The translations under genes were made by a program, and so were the position numbers. The notes beneath the pieces were generated by a model. That model was not told where the DNA came from. It did not search any database and worked only from the letters and a program-made list of their open reading frames with translations. A stretch of 64,000 nucleotides of DNA from Triglochin maritima (lineage: Eukaryota > Streptophyta > Magnoliopsida > Alismatales > Juncaginaceae): positions 6,544,501-6,608,500 of the forward strand of contig OY821775.1 in the NCBI GenBank assembly GCA_963682175.1. The letters run 5' to 3'. Position 1 is the first letter of the stretch, and the number at the start of each line of letters is the position of its first letter. Of this stretch, positions 1-12,604 are shown one piece after another.

Positions 1-84
1 ACTCCAAAAATGTAATTTTTCTGAATATTTAATCAGTGACTCCGTAACCGTAAAGGGTAGTTTTGTTGAGTTAGTACAGCGTGC

Positions 85-1953
85 GTAACATCTTAAAAGT
101 TGAAGAAATTTAATTTTTTAATAAAACATAACACGATGATATTACTAAAGAAAACATGCAACTGATACACCAACATATATACAATATATATATCTGAGAG
201 TTTCAAAAGTGTGATTACAACAAAAGATAATAAAAATATACATGTAATCACTCGGACCTCAAAAACAAGGAAAGCAGGATCTGGCATCGAATGTGCTCCT
301 TCTCAGTCACCACCTCCTAGTGCCGCTCACGGCCTGAAATAAAACACGTCTATTCCTGAGGTTGCCGTAAGGAAACCCCGTATGTCAAACTTCTATCACA
401 ATAAATGAACTAGACATCTAAAGCATGTATGATATGAAATGCAATAAACAACCATCGTCTCACTGGGCCCCCGAGAACTCTCTCCCTACCACAGTAGACA
501 CCAAACTGTGACGGGTCTCGTGGGTCCTCAAGCCCAACCCTCACACGTGCCCCATACACCACAGCCGGAAATACCCTCGGCTACAACACCACGTTGGATC
601 ACTCTCAGGTCGGTAATGTCTGTACTGTTGCCCCTCTAGGGCCAGAGACCCGATGTCATATTGAGTTGCTCCGGTAAACCACTCTCAGGCCGGCAATGTC
701 TGTACCGTTGCCCATGTAGGGCCGGAGACCCGTAGTCATCTTGAGCTGCCACCAAACACACAAACCACCTTCAGGCCGGAAATGTCTGTATTGTTGCCCT
801 TCCAAAGCCGGAGACCCGTTGTCATCTTGGGCTGACCCCACAACACTCATGAACCACTCTCAGGTCGGTAATGTCTGTACCGTTGCCCCCAAAAAGGTTG
901 GAGACCCGTTGTCATCTTGAACTGACTCCACAACACTAAAACCACACAAAACCGCACCAAACGGTCGAACAAAACCACCAAACCGGTCGACCGAATCCTC
1001 TCCATAGGACTGACCCAACCGAAAAACCTGTCAACCGGTTGAACGACAAAGGGGACCCGTTCGACCGAATTCGACCAGTAAAAACTCCATATCGCAATAA
1101 AACGCACAAACGGTCGAACCACATGCGATCACCGGTCGACCGAACACGGGCAGTAGAAAATCCAATTCAAACATGGTACATCGGTCGACCGAACCATCAC
1201 GCGGTCGGACAACTTTAAGTTATTTTAAATCGTCGGTCGAACGAGTCAACTAGGCGGTCGACCGTTTGGATGGTCAACGCCCCAACCGACCTACAACAGT
1301 GCTTTCGGTCGACCGGCAAAGGGGTCCCGTTCGACCGAAAACACCGAGAGTTTCCATTTCTCGCCCAACATGTACTACCGGTCGACCACCCCCAAGGTAT
1401 CGTTCGACCGGTGCGAGAGATTTCGCCCAATTTACACTACGACCGGTCCACCGAACCATGCCGCCGGTCGACCGTTACAGTGCAGAAAACTGCTGCACAG
1501 GTCCGACGAGCCATCCTGCCTACTGTCGACTACTCCAACACTCACGAAAGCATAAGTGAGCATCAAAGTAAAGCTTGACATACCTTGAAGACTTGAAAAG
1601 CCTTTGGAGACCCAACGACGAGCTTTTCCTCTCGAGCCCAAACTCTGGCAAACCCAACCGAGCAACGATCAACACAACTCTGGCAACGCGCCCCCACTCC
1701 GTACGATCTTCTCCCGGCCACGCCGAAGCTCTTGGAATCCTTCTCGAAGGTCTGGAGAGAGAGAGAGAGTGAGTGAGAGTTGAGAGACGAGTGAGAGAGA
1801 AAGAGAGGGAGAGAGAGAGAAACCCACCTTATATACAAAACTCTCATTTCAATCTCAACTGTCCATCTCACCAACTCTTAAACCTCCCTAAACAGACCCT
1901 AATCAAGTCCAAATTACGATTGTTGCAAAATAATGATTTAGGATATTACAACA
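85..1953 (-). mobile_element. Solo LTR, family A (minus orientation)
   Basis: No coding domain is present. Read on the minus strand it starts TGTTGTAATATCC and ends near GATGTTAC. It is flanked by near-matching 5-bp direct repeats, CGTGC at 80-84 and CGTGT at 1954-1958. It matches the solo LTR at 57677-59266 in the same order of parts: start, TATA box, CT-rich tract, a stretch ending near the conserved AAGCTTGACATACC, a cluster of CGGTCGACCG-type palindromes (about 975-1470), then a tandem-repeat block. The minus-strand TATA box is near 1829-1835. The left boundary is less sure than the right, because the terminal dinucleotide has decayed. Confidence 0.65.
606..935. repeat. Tandem repeat, 4 units of about 80-89 bp, inside solo LTR A
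   Basis: Units start at about 606, 686, 772 and 861. Each has CAGGYCGG, then AATGTCTGTA, then GTTGCCC, then GGAGACCCG and TCATCTTG. The related LTR at 57.7-59.3 kb has its own tandem block in the corresponding place, so the 3' half of this LTR family appears prone to tandem expansion. Confidence 0.8.
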
Positions 1954-2329
1954 CGTGTCTTAGAATCCTTTTCTTGAATGTGATGCACAATTGAAGTCGT
2001 GGACGGGGACATGACAGGCCGGGATTTGGTTGCACCGGTGAATTCATCCATAATTTGTTTGATTCCATCAACGAGTGGTGCAGGATATCGGTTTGTGGTG
2101 CTTTCTGTTTCGGAGGTCAAATCAGAAGTTGGCAAACACACCTCAGTGTTTGTTCTCTGTATTTCTTGATAAAGCTGCAGGTTTGTTGTCTGTTTTTCGA
2201 GGGCCCGTAAGATACACGTCCAATTTGTGAGGTGAGTTGTTATTCTAAACGATAACGAGAGTAGAAGGATAGCTGAGGTATATTTTTTGTCACTCGAGGT
2301 TTCGATTCCAAGTTCTAAGGGCGTGAATC
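1954..2329. other. Short stretch between two elements, no gene recognised
   Basis: This 376-bp segment separates the family A solo LTR from the copia 3' LTR. An uninterrupted minus-strand frame of about 134 codons (1938-2342) runs through it and into both neighbouring elements. I recognise no domain in it, and its overlap with both element boundaries argues against a gene. Confidence 0.4.
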
Positions 2330-2748
2330 TGCGGAAAACCAAACGCCTTCAAGGATCTGAGACAAGAGGTCTCAGTTTCTCAGATGAAGACGATGATGAA
2401 GAAGAAAGGGGTTAGGGTTGGAGAGGTTGCGGCGGAGAGAAAGAAGGTGAAGAGTTTATTCGATGTTAGGGTTTCAGCTTATTACATTTGTATTTATACC
2501 CATCTAAACCTGTATACATATTCGGTTACACGGGTTCTTTGACATAGATCCGACTAATTACCAACTCACATAATCCGATTATAATCAGCAAGCCACATTA
2601 TCTTTAACACATGGATCCAAGATGGATCGGATGGGCCAGCCTCAGAAATCATGGACCAAATCAGAAGTCGATGGCAATGGGCATGGTTGAAGCTTGCACC
2701 AACACCTTTTGGTGGGCACAGGTTTCATCACACCAGCATTGTGTGAAT

Positions 2749-5700
2749 TCATGGTGGTCTAATATCATCATGGGCAATACTGTGCTTAGTTGATGAAATG
2801 GACTGCTGTTCAACACCCCCCGTCAAGCTCAGCCTGGGATGAAGGCTTAGCTTGGTAGAAGCACGCCGGAAGTCATCTTTGCCAAGTGCCTTGGTGAACA
2901 TATCAGCAAGTTGCCCACTAGAAGGAACAAATCTGGTGGTCAGCAGGCCTAGAGCCACCTTTTCACGAACAAAGTGATAGTCCAACTCCACATGCTTAGT
3001 TCTAGCATGAAATACAGGATTAATAGTCAGGTGTAAGGCACTGATATTATCGCAAAAGAGAGTTGGAGGTTGAGTTAAGAAGACTCCCAGATCTCGGAGA
3101 ATGAAAGTGACCCATGTGAGTTCCACAGTAGCAAAAGCCATGGCTCTATATTCAGCTTCTGTGCTAGAACGAGCAACAGTTGGTTGTTTCTTGGATTTCC
3201 AAGATAAACAATTTGAACCAAGGAAGACACAAAGGCCACTGGTTGATCGTCGAGTTGCTTCACAACCCGCCCAATCACTATCCGAGTAAGCACATAGATC
3301 AAAAGTGGAGGATTTATAAATGTGCATGCCATGACTAAGTGTACCATTTATGAAGCGTAAGATGCGTTTCGCAAGCTGAAAATGAAAATTAGTAGGAGCA
3401 TGCATGTGCTGACATAAAAAGTTGACAGAAAAGGACAAGTCTGGACGAGTGATGCATAAATACTGTAAAGAGCCAACAAGTTGTCTAAATAAAGTAGGAT
3501 CATGAAAGGGTGAGGTATCCCTGTCCTTGGCAAGTTTAGTAGGCATAGGGGTAGCGATGTATTTAGCATGCAGCATGTCATGTTTATGTAAGACAGTAGA
3601 AGCATAGTGTTTTTGAGATAAAAACAACCCCGCAGTAGTACATGCAACTTCTATTCCAAGGAAATGATGTAAGAAACCTAAATCTTTTATTTGAAATTCA
3701 ACAGCAAGATCACAAATAAGTTGTTCCATGGCTAGTTTATTTGCACCAGTGATGATGATATCATCCACATAAAGCAATAGAAAAAGAGGACCAAAATCAT
3801 GAGAGATAAAAAGAGAGATATCTGATTTGCTGCAAAAAAAAACCTTTGGTAAACAGGAAAGAGGCAAATCTATCAAACCAAGCTCGAGGAGATTGTTTAA
3901 GTCCATACAAAGCCCGTTTTAATTTGCATAGATGCCTAGGATGATCAGAATTGACAAAACCTGGGGCCTGGCTCATGTAGACTTCTTCGTGAATAAAACC
4001 ATGAAGAAAAACATTTTTGACATCTAATTGCCTTATTTCCCAGTTGTGCATGGTTGCTATACTAAGAACAATGCGAATGGTGGCAAATTTAATAACGGGA
4101 GCAAACGTTTCAGTAAAATCTATACCCTCTACCTGTTTGTAGCCTTTGGCTACCAACCTTGCTTTTAACTTGTCAAGAGTACCATCTGGTTTGAGTTTGA
4201 CCCGAAATACCCATTTACAACCAATGGCATGAGAACCCTTTCTTCTAGGAACTAAGTCCCAAGTGTCATTTTTATGCAGAGCCTCCATTTCATCTGTCAT
4301 AGCTTTATGCCAACCAGGGTGTTGAAGGGCTTCTTCAATGGATTGTGGCTCCTGGGGCAAAGCAATGGGATGATGAAATAGTGCATATTTGGGATTTGGT
4401 TTAACAATACCTAGTTTGGATCTGGTGAGCATGCGATGCTGGGTTGTATTTGGAAGAGATGGCACTGAGAATAGATTATCTGGTGGTGTTGGAGAAGCAA
4501 TGTGCTGGCCCACACCTGAACCTTCAGAAACAGATTCATTAGAATGGAAGGTGGTCTCCCCATGAGATGGAGAAGCTCTTGGGGAGATGATGGAGGTAAA
4601 CTCCTCAGAGCCTTCATCATTGGAGTCAATCTCAATCTGGGTAGCATGTGTGTTATTCTTTTGGGAAGTGTCATCTGGAGGATGATCCATCTGAGGGTTA
4701 TGAAGCCCTGGATGGGGATGAGTTGCAACTTCATGGAATGTGGGTGCTGAGGGAACAACCAACTCCATGGGAGAGGATGGTTGATCATGCTCAACATCAT
4801 TAATTTGGGTGGAATTTTGAGGATTTTCACAAAGCCAGTCAGTAAAGGTACTTATAGAGCAATCATTATCAGTAGGAAGAAAGATGCTGGGAGGGTTTTT
4901 ATAAGGCATACAAGATTCATCAAAGATAACATGTCTACTCATGTGAATTTTGTTTCTAGTTGGATTTAAACAAATGTAGCCTTTATGACGGATGCTATAC
5001 CCTAGAAAGACACATGGAGCAGATCTTTCAGAGAGTTTATCAGAAACATAATCACTTAAGCAAGGAAAACAACGACAACCAAACACTCTTAAACAACTGT
5101 AATCAGGTAGTTTGTCAAGAAGAGTCTTATAGAGGATATTCCCTTCAGAGTAAGGAATTCTGTTTAACAAAAAAACTGAAGTATTGAAGGCTTCCACCCA
5201 GTAACACTTGGGGACACCACTATTGATAAGTAAAGTGCGACCCATATCTACAATAAGCCTATGTCGACGCTCAGCAACTCCATTTTGCTCTAGAGTGTGA
5301 GGGCATGACATTTGTAGCATAATACCACTAGTTTGTAAATGATTTTGAAACAGTTTAGAGGAAAATTCACCACCTCCATCACACTGAAACAACTTAATTT
5401 TCCCACTGAACTGTCTTTCAACGAATTTTTCAAAGACAAGAAAACAGTTGAAAAAATCAGATTTCAATTTCAATGGAAAAATCCAAGTAAACCTACTGAA
5501 ATCATCAACAAAACAGACATAAAACTTGAAATGATTTTTACTCAGAATAGGGGCTGGACCCCACAAATCACAATGTATCTTATGAAAAGGTTCAATGGTC
5601 TTATTCAAATAATTTGGGAATGGAAGCTTGACAGCTTTCCCAAGGTGACAACTACTACATATGGAAGAATATGATGAGTAAGGGTGAGAGGACACAGAGA

Positions 5701-7186
5701 TGCACCCCTGAAGTTTAAGTTGTTGGAGCACTTTATTGGAGGGGTGACCCAATCTACAATGCCACGTATGCAAATCTACTGTTCTTTGCCTGTTAGAAAA
5801 GAATGTTTTATGTACATTGCTGGGGATAGAATAGAGTTCTTTAAGTTTTCCAGTGGTGATTATAGTACCAGAATCTCTATGCTTCACATAAAATTCCTTG
5901 TCTGAAAACTCAATGTTATATGGGAAAGAGTTCGTAAATTTCTTAACAGATAACAGATTTACTTTCATTTTTGGAGCAAGAAGAACATTTTTAAGCACAA
6001 AGGATCCAGTTTTATGAGTAATTTTAGCATTTCCAGTGTGAGTTATAGGAACTAATGAACCATCTCCTACCATGATTTTATCTGTGCCATGATATGGAGT
6101 AAGAGAGGTTAACAAACCTGGATTACCTGAGATGTGAGAGGAGGCACCGGAATCTGGGAACCAATCCGTGTCAGGTTCGTTTACGTTCATTGCTGCAAAC
6201 GCTTGGGGCAGATCCTTAGAGACATAAGCTTGGTTGAACCTGTGCCAGCATTTTAGCGCATCATGCCCAGGTTTCAAGCAGATCTGGCAGTGAACGAGAG
6301 GACGACGTTGATTTGGATTGGCTCCATCAGACGTTCCAGTTCCCTTCCCATCAACATCCAAGAACTGTGTCTGAGGGATAGGAGGTGGCTGCCCTTGGGG
6401 TGCAGGAGCGAACCCACGCCCTTTGGAGCTAAAGCCGCCGTTCCTTTTCTCCTTGGATTGGTTCTTGTTTTTGTTGGTGTTCTTTTGCCCAAAGAAGGCC
6501 ATCTGCATGCTTCCATCAGTGCTATGTATCTGCATGCGCATTTCATAGCTCTGAAGCATGGGCACTACTTCAGTGTAAGAGGGAAGAGGAGGCTTCAGAT
6601 ACATGGTGGTGAATGGATTATACTCCATCCCCAGACCATTAAGCATCCAAAAAACCTTGTTCTGATCACGAACGGGCCTTCCTATCGCTGCAAGTTCATC
6701 ACACAAGGTTTTAAACCTTGTCAGATACTCTTGAAGGTCTTTGAACTGTTTCTTGCGAAGCATCTGAAGTTGTTGGAGGAGAAAGAACTCCCGTTCCTCA
6801 GAGTTCTGGGCAAAAGAGAATCGAAGAGCATCCCACACCTCTCGAGAGGTTTCAAGACTAACAGCCACGCTTAAGACCTCTTCGCTGAGGGTGGATATGA
6901 TCCATGCCTTCAACAGACGATCAGAGCGTTTCCATCGCTCATAGTCGGGGTTAGAGATCAGCTCGGGCTCAGATCCTTCCTTGCTCACCTCAACAATGGC
7001 CTTTGGTGCGGGAAACTCGCCGTCGACGAAGCCGATCATCCCTTGGGACTCCATGAGCCCGCTGACCTGCATCTCCCAGAGCAGGTAGTTTGACGAGGTG
7101 AGTTTCACCGAGACGAAGTTGGAGATGTTGAGGCCATTGGGGTAAGGGTAGATCTCCTTGCCAACGGAGCCGATCGAACCAGTCAT
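2749..7186 (-). pseudogene. Copia gag-pol polyprotein gene, one frameshift
   Basis: Reading from the ATG at 7186 there is a gag domain, a CCHC zinc knuckle (CQICLKPGHDALKC), the protease motif DSGASSH, a GAG-pre-integrase motif (HTWHCRLGH), the integrase core (HCDLWGP), the start of reverse transcriptase (GCKWVFRVK), then the RT catalytic YVDDIIITG and a C-terminal RNase H with STEAEYRA. The order PR-INT-RT-RH is diagnostic of Ty1/copia. The frame shifts by one base near 3828-3845, at a homopolymer run between FASFLFTKGF and SDISLF. Everything after that, including YVDD and RNase H, is in another frame and stops at 2749, inside the 3' LTR. An upstream in-frame ATG at 7232 overlaps the LTR/PBS junction. 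I prefer 7186 because the gag domain starts there. Confidence 0.9.
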
Positions 7187-7218
7187 GGTGGATCTAAACG
7201 AGGTCTCTCCACGAACAG

Positions 7219-7230
7219 GCTCTGATACCA
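7219..7230 (-). promoter_or_regulatory. Primer-binding site of the copia element
   Basis: Minus strand reads TGGTATCAGAGC, complementary to the 3' end of initiator methionine tRNA, directly adjacent to the LTR end (CCGCA). A near copy in the opposite orientation lies at 7329-7340. Confidence 0.9.
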
Positions 7231-7330
7231 TGCGGAAAACCAAACGCCTTCAAGGATCTGAGACAAGAGGTCTCAGTTTCTCAGATGAAGACGATGATGA
7301 AGAAGAAAGGGGTTAGGGTTGGAGAGGTTG

Positions 7331-7609
7331 GTATCAGAGGTTTGTTAAGTTTATTGACTTATAAACAAACTGTTTATAAACAAACTGTTTTACCTAAAGA
7401 TGTTTATAGGTTGTATAAAGAAGGAAAATCCTAAATGGTAGTTTGTTAAGTTTATTGACTTATAAACTAGTAGATGCTAAAAGTTTGAATTGGAAGTTGA
7501 AAGGAGATAAAGAGAACTGGCACTTGGAACGTACCTGAATGGTAGAGTTGTTTTGTTTTTAATTAATAAATTAAATTAACATGACATGGCAAAGACAACG
7601 GGAAAAAAG
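7331..7609. repeat. Spacer with a 27-bp direct repeat
   Basis: The sequence beginning GTTTGTTAAGTTTATTG and ending TATAAAC occurs at about 7339-7365 and again at 7440-7466. Between them are further AAACTGTTTATAAAC copies. No gene is seen. Confidence 0.6.
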
Positions 7610-8423
7610 TGTTGGACTATTGAGTTTGGGTTAGGCCCATGAATAACTCAATTGAAGAAATCCAATGTTGAGATGAAGATGAGAACTATTGTCCCATGTG
7701 CCATGTGCCCACCTCACTTTTTAGTCACACATTGGTAAAACTAACAAGTTGAAGGGTGTTGATAAATATACTATTCACTTGTTACTTTGTAGGTGGAAAG
7801 AGAGGAGGAGAGAATTCTCCACACACGCGCGCGCACGCCCGTCTCGTGACGTGATGTGGCAGCGGGGGATTTGGGGGAAATTAGAGGCTTTAGCCTCAGG
7901 GTGATGGGTGTATTTATTTTTGGACCTCAAGGTAATTGTTTTTTGCAATTAAGTCCTTGACGGTTACAAGAATAAATACACATATATATATATATCACGA
8001 CAGTTTCCTCCTAAAAAAAAGACACACACGTTTTTCATTCACATCATCTCTACGAAAACCGTCCCCCTCCGGCGATTTCAGGTCTCTGAATCCATAGTTA
8101 TCCGACGATCAATTCTAGCGAGGTTCCGCGCTGCTTTCGTGGTCCGTCGACTCCGGTGTGCGCCTGATCGACGGTGTGACCGTTCTATCCTGGGAGAAAA
8201 CCGGCAGACCATCAAACACACTGATATGTGCGCCGATATTTTCTCTGAGGCAAGTCGCATTCCGACGGCTCGGTCTTTGAGGTCGTCTCTGATCACTGCT
8301 CCTTCGTTTCTTGTTTTCCTATACATGTTTTTGTATGTTGGCTTAATCTGGATCCTTATGGAATATTTATTCGACATATGTAACTTACTGTATTACATGA
8401 TCATATTTGTAATTGTATCAACA
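7610..8423 (+). mobile_element. Solo LTR, 814 bp, TSD AAAAG
   Basis: Starts TGTTGGACTATTGAG and ends TGTATCAACA, so the termini form the inverted repeat TGTTG/CAACA. Perfect 5-bp target duplications AAAAG flank it at 7605-7609 and 8424-8428. A TATA-rich stretch lies near 7979-7995. There is no internal domain, PBS or PPT. The start resembles LTRs of copia (Tork-like) elements; that assignment is tentative. Confidence 0.85.
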
Positions 8424-8428
8424 AAAAG

Positions 8429-9169
8429 TTATAGAGATTTGAATTTGATTCAATCCATAGTGTTCGTTTGAATGTATGTTAATAACTCTATAAATTTGGG
8501 AATTCTCTAAAAACATTATTATCCAATTTCTTCTCTTGCCTATTCTTTATCTTCTTATTTCCTTGAAACAAATAATTCACCGTTAAAATCTCTAAGTATT
8601 GTTGCTTGTAGATTTCTTAACTTTGTTGTATCTTGTGTGTATTGTTATTCTAATCCCAACATCAAATTGGATAGTCGGGACATAAACACCATAAAGAAAT
8701 TGTTCCACACGTTCAAAATCTTTTTTGTTTCCAAACACAAACTGCACCAATCGTCCGGGGGCGTTTGTTTGTTCTTTTTTGGGAGGAAGAATCAAGAACG
8801 TATAGGAGGACGTTGTTTGTTGATTTATATATATTTTTCTATATATGGGCGCGTACCGATAAGTCTAAGAAGAGGATCCAGAGAACGTGCGTGCTCGACC
8901 GATCACAATGTACGACCTAATTTGGATGTCCAGAACACACTACCTTACCTATTGTGCTTACGAATGTGTTGACAAATATTAATCTAACAATTCCTTTCGA
9001 AATTGTCAACAACAACGTCAAATGCCTTAGTTTTCAAAGTTTTGGATTGTTTTTACTTCGTTTGTCTTTAAGATCATTAACCCCAACTCAAAATCTCCCG
9101 TATATAACTCAGATTCTCTCTCCGTCATGCAGCGAAAAATATTATGCAACTCGCCACCAAATCCAACCT
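8429..9169. other. AT-rich intergenic DNA, nothing recognised
   Basis: Read in all frames. Only short frames are present, with no conserved motif, no RNA gene and no clear repeat structure. Confidence 0.5.
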
Positions 9170-9816
9170 ATTTTTCACTCCTTAACCCTAACTCCGCTTT
9201 CAACTCTCTTTTTCCTCTACATCATTTTTATTACCTCGTTTTCTATTCTATCACAAACTACTAAATAAATTATTTCTACAGTAACTTAATCTAATTAAAT
9301 TACGTAAATTGCCAAATAATTTTGAAAAATTAGATTTAATAATGGTCACTCCAACGGGTCGGTCGGGGGGTGGCAAAGGGGCAGCGACCCCTGAAGATTT
9401 TTTAGTTTTGAGATTTATTAGTAATTCTCTACCGATTTTTTGGGTTACTAATGCGTTTTGGGTGAAACTGGGTAAATTCATGTGTTCTATTTTGCTAGGT
9501 AATTTTCTTTAATTATATACATTTACAATTATCTTATTAATTTTCTTTAATTACTTACATTTATTTTTACTAATTTTGATTAATTATTTACATTTATTTT
9601 ACTAATTTTCATTAATTATTTTCGTTTATTTTAATTTTCAGAAATTAATTCTAATTATATAAAAACATATACATATCAATTAAATATTATTTAACAAATA
9701 AAAAAACTAATTTTTAATCTTTAAAAAAAATAGACCTGGGCCGACCCCCCGTTAAGGGGCCTGAGGTTGGCGGTCGACCCAAAAGACCATCCGTTAAGGA
9801 TGGTCTAAGTATCGAC
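9170..9816. repeat. Dispersed repeat R2, copy 1
   Basis: Matches 43160-44310 in the same orientation. Shared landmarks are ACTACTAAATAAATTATTTC, AATTGCCAAATAATTTTG, GGGTTACTAATGCG, a run of TTTCTTTAATTA-like phrases and the closing hairpin GACCATCC...GGATGGTC (9785-9805). It ends in a noncoding hairpin and has no open frame, so it is probably a non-autonomous element or part of one. Confidence 0.75.
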
Positions 9817-10421
9817 CATGAAGTTTCTTGGTTGGGGGACGCCTTTAATCAGATTCTTGGTTGGAAATGTGTGTGTTAATTTAGCGCGACGGTTCTTTAG
9901 TTAACTCGGCTTGGAAATATATGTATTTATTAAGAAAGTGATTGTGATAATTTGATTTTCCATGATGAACTATTATGTTAAGTTGACTGTAAGATCTGCC
10001 ACTAACAAGGAGAGATGAATTGTTAATGGTCCAAACTTTATGCGATTGATTGGCAGGGAAATAAACAATATTTAGGTAATAAATGTGAAGTGATTTTCAA
10101 TGTTAACTACTATGTGATTACTATGTAAAATGTCTAAAACTGAATTTTCTAACTTGAAAACTAAATTAAAAATTTGTACTTAATTTTTTTTCCCTTAGAA
10201 GGCATGATATCTAAAACTGCTTTCAAAATACAAATAATTGTTGTGACCTCAACGTCAAATCAATTTTGAAATTGATCGTTGAAATAAATGTCCACTTCAG
10301 GGGACAAAATACGACGAACACATTTTGTGGAACATGCATGTGTATAATCTTCCCGGATGGTGAAGAAGAACATCGAAAAAGAATGGTCCCTTATCTGGAA
10401 GGAGCTAAGCAAAACAAAACA
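9817..10421. other. AT-rich intergenic DNA, nothing recognised
   Basis: No coding motif, repeat boundary or RNA gene is seen. Confidence 0.5.
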
Positions 10422-11022
10422 AAACAAGAAAACCAACCCAATTCTTATTCTATATGCTAACATTATTAATTCCCCTTGAATAAAAAAGATTTGGTGAATT
10501 TGTTCTATTTCATGGACTATCATACGAGTGTTCCTCATCAACTGGTAGTCCGTCAAATGTAAATATCGGGGAATTTGTCAGGGTCTAGATGATTACTGGA
10601 TGGGCTGAGATTCAAGTACTCTTTAACTATACTTTAACTGCTTCTAAGACTTTTGCTTAAACTTGTATATATTTCCATATCATCATATTCATGAATGCAG
10701 TTAAGTTTTATTAGGTGCACTAATGGACTCACTTGGCTGTCAACATTCAATTGTACGCATATCTGATTTATTCATTATTGCTCCCACAAAAATAAAAAAT
10801 AAAAATAAAAAATGCTTCCGTAATTAGACATAACTAATGTAATAATTTAGTACGTTGTCTTTACTTGCTCAAGTCGATCACGTCCCTGATGATAGATGAA
10901 TAAACGAAGAACGAAACAAACGCAAAGCTACCAGTGATAAATTATACTCATCGAAATTAGAAATTTTAGTACATAAAAGTGATAAAACCTACAAGCCCAA
11001 TTAAGAACATCTCTCATCAACT
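10422..11022. repeat. Diverged duplicated segment, copy 1
   Basis: Collinear with 19125-19758. Shared phrases in order: ACATTATTAATTCCCC, CAAATGYAAATATCG, CTTAAACTTGTAT, AGGTGCACTAATGGACTCA, TTGCTCAAGTCGATCACGTC, AAACGAAGAAC, ACAAGCCCAATTA and AAGAACATCTCTCATCAA. Differences are substitutions and small indels, so the duplication is old. No open frame survives. Confidence 0.85.
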
Positions 11023-12119
11023 CACAAAGGTCGTAGCCTTATAACTTTTATGTTTTATATTTGAGATAATAATCTAGAAATTAAACACAATTCATAAGAA
11101 TTGAAAACGAAGTTGATTAATCTTATAAAACTTAAATATTGAATGTGTAAACTTTCATCCATCATCATTAGAAAATGTTATTTTTCAACTCATTTATCTA
11201 ATGTCCTTAATTTTGTTTTGTGTTGTTTGTAAACATACTTCTAAGTTATATTTATGTTAAAGTTCAGATTAACCAATAACAATCGAATGTTAGATATTAT
11301 TCAAATTTGGATCCAATTTTGTAATTATCGGTCACAAATTTGAGAATCGACTTCCTATGTAATCTAAACATTGTCATAAACTAGAGTAGAAGTATGTTTA
11401 GCAAATAACACAAAATAATTAAGAAAAAAATTATGAATATGTTAAAAATAACCAATTTATGATGGGGAGAGTGTCAAATGTTACACATTCAAAGTTTAGG
11501 AGGATTAAGTGTGACGTTTTAATATTTTGGGGGTTAAAGTGTTATACACTCATAGTTGAGGGACAAACTATAATTTACCGTATTTCTTATTTACTGAAAT
11601 GCCGAATTTTCGAAAAAAAACGTGTGAATAATTACTGGGATGGAAACAAGTGGAGCGTCTATTATCTATTGATAATTGGGATAATTTGATACGTTGGTAA
11701 ACATTCAAAAAAAATGTATGTGAGTAGAATGGAAAGGATGCATGGGAGTAGTTAAAGAGGGTGGAAGAGAAGAGCCGTGATAGACGGACGCGCGCGTCAC
11801 GGACGCGTCTTACGTGGATCTGTACAGCTCAGATATTTTTCTTTGAGTCAGCGTCCAGTCAGCGAAATTTCTCTTCACGCGTTTTGGTCTTTTTAAAAAA
11901 CGCCGGTTCTTTAAGTTGAACGATTAATTTCCCAATACACAGATAAGACAGTGTGCAGACCCTAGGACATCGTGCAGTCTCATTATTCGTGCAGAGCCCA
12001 CACTTATCATAATAAAATATTTGTTTTTAAGTTTTACGTTGGATCAACTTAATTTGTCTAGCTTACTTTATGTGTGTGTGCAGTTTACATTATGTGTTTG
12101 TCCTGTTTACGTTATGTGT
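11023..12119. other. Intergenic, with a GC-rich inverted-repeat arm near 11785
   Basis: Mostly AT-rich and gene-free. The stretch CGTCACGGACGCGTCTTACG at about 11792-11812 recurs inverted near 16063-16090, on the far side of the satellite block. Confidence 0.5.
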
Positions 12120-12599
12120 ATGTCCGGAATAAGTGTATTTGCTGTCCGGAATAAGTGTATTTGTTGTCCGGACTAAGTGTATTTGTTGTCCGGTTTAAGA
12201 ATAAAGTGTGTCCAGAAACGGAACATAAAGTTTGTCCGGAATAAGTGTATTTGTTGTCCGGTTTAAGAATAAAGTGTGTCCAGAAACGGAACATAAAGTT
12301 TGTCCGGAATAAGTGTATTTGTTGTCCGGAATAAGTGTATTTGCTGTCCGGAATAAGTGTATTTGCAGTCCGGAATAAGTGTAGTTGTCCAGAATAAGAA
12401 TAGAGTGTGTCAAGAAACGGAACAGAAAGTTTGTCCGGAATAAGTGTATTTGTTGTCCGGAATAAGTGTATTTGTTGTCCGGTTTAAGAATAAAGTGTGT
12501 CCAGAAACGGAACATAAAGTTTGTCCGGAATAAGTGGATTTGATGTCCGGAATAAGTGTATTTGCAGTCCGGAATAAGTGTAGTTGTCCAGAATACGAA
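12120..12599. repeat. 22-bp satellite array, left block
   Basis: The basic unit is GTCCGGAATAAGTGTATTTG plus two bases, 22 bp in all. It alternates with a longer variant containing GTCCGGTTTAAGAATAAAG and GTCCAGAAACGGAACA, so a higher-order pattern is visible. The array continues at 14192 after the inserted LTR. Confidence 0.95.
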
Positions 12600-12604
12600 G
12601 AAAG

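Larger units (their letters stand above)
2330..7330 (-). mobile_element. Ty1/copia LTR retrotransposon with truncated 5' LTR
   Basis: The element lies on the minus strand. Its 3' LTR is 2330-2815 (486 bp, minus-strand ends TGTTGAACAG and TTTTCCGCA), preceded by a G-run polypurine tract at 2816-2821. The primer-binding site TGGTATCAGAGC (initiator Met-tRNA type) is at 7219-7230, directly next to the 5' LTR remnant at 7231-7330. That 100-bp remnant is identical by eye to 2330-2429, so the insertion is young, but the remaining roughly 386 bp of the 5' LTR is missing. With no promoter LTR and a frameshift in pol, the copy should be inactive. The N-terminal gag motif KLTSSNYLLW resembles the Ale/Retrofit group, which is a tentative assignment. 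Confidence 0.93.

Noticed and set aside
1266..1578. Overlapping plus-strand frames rich in RSTVDR and RPVDR
   Set aside because: They arise from the repeated GGTCGACC palindromes in the LTR, in several frames at once, with no conserved protein.
1938..2342. Possible cytochrome P450 fragment (phrase NLQLYQEIQRT)
   Set aside because: The resemblance is limited to one short phrase, with no heme-binding or ExxR motif, and the frame runs into two transposons.
2330..7330. Active copia element
   Set aside because: The 100-bp LTR identity suggests youth, but the 5' LTR is truncated and pol has a frameshift before the RT catalytic motif.
8139..8471. 110-codon frame at the end of the 7.6-8.4 kb solo LTR
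   Set aside because: It crosses the LTR boundary and target duplication and has no recognisable domain.
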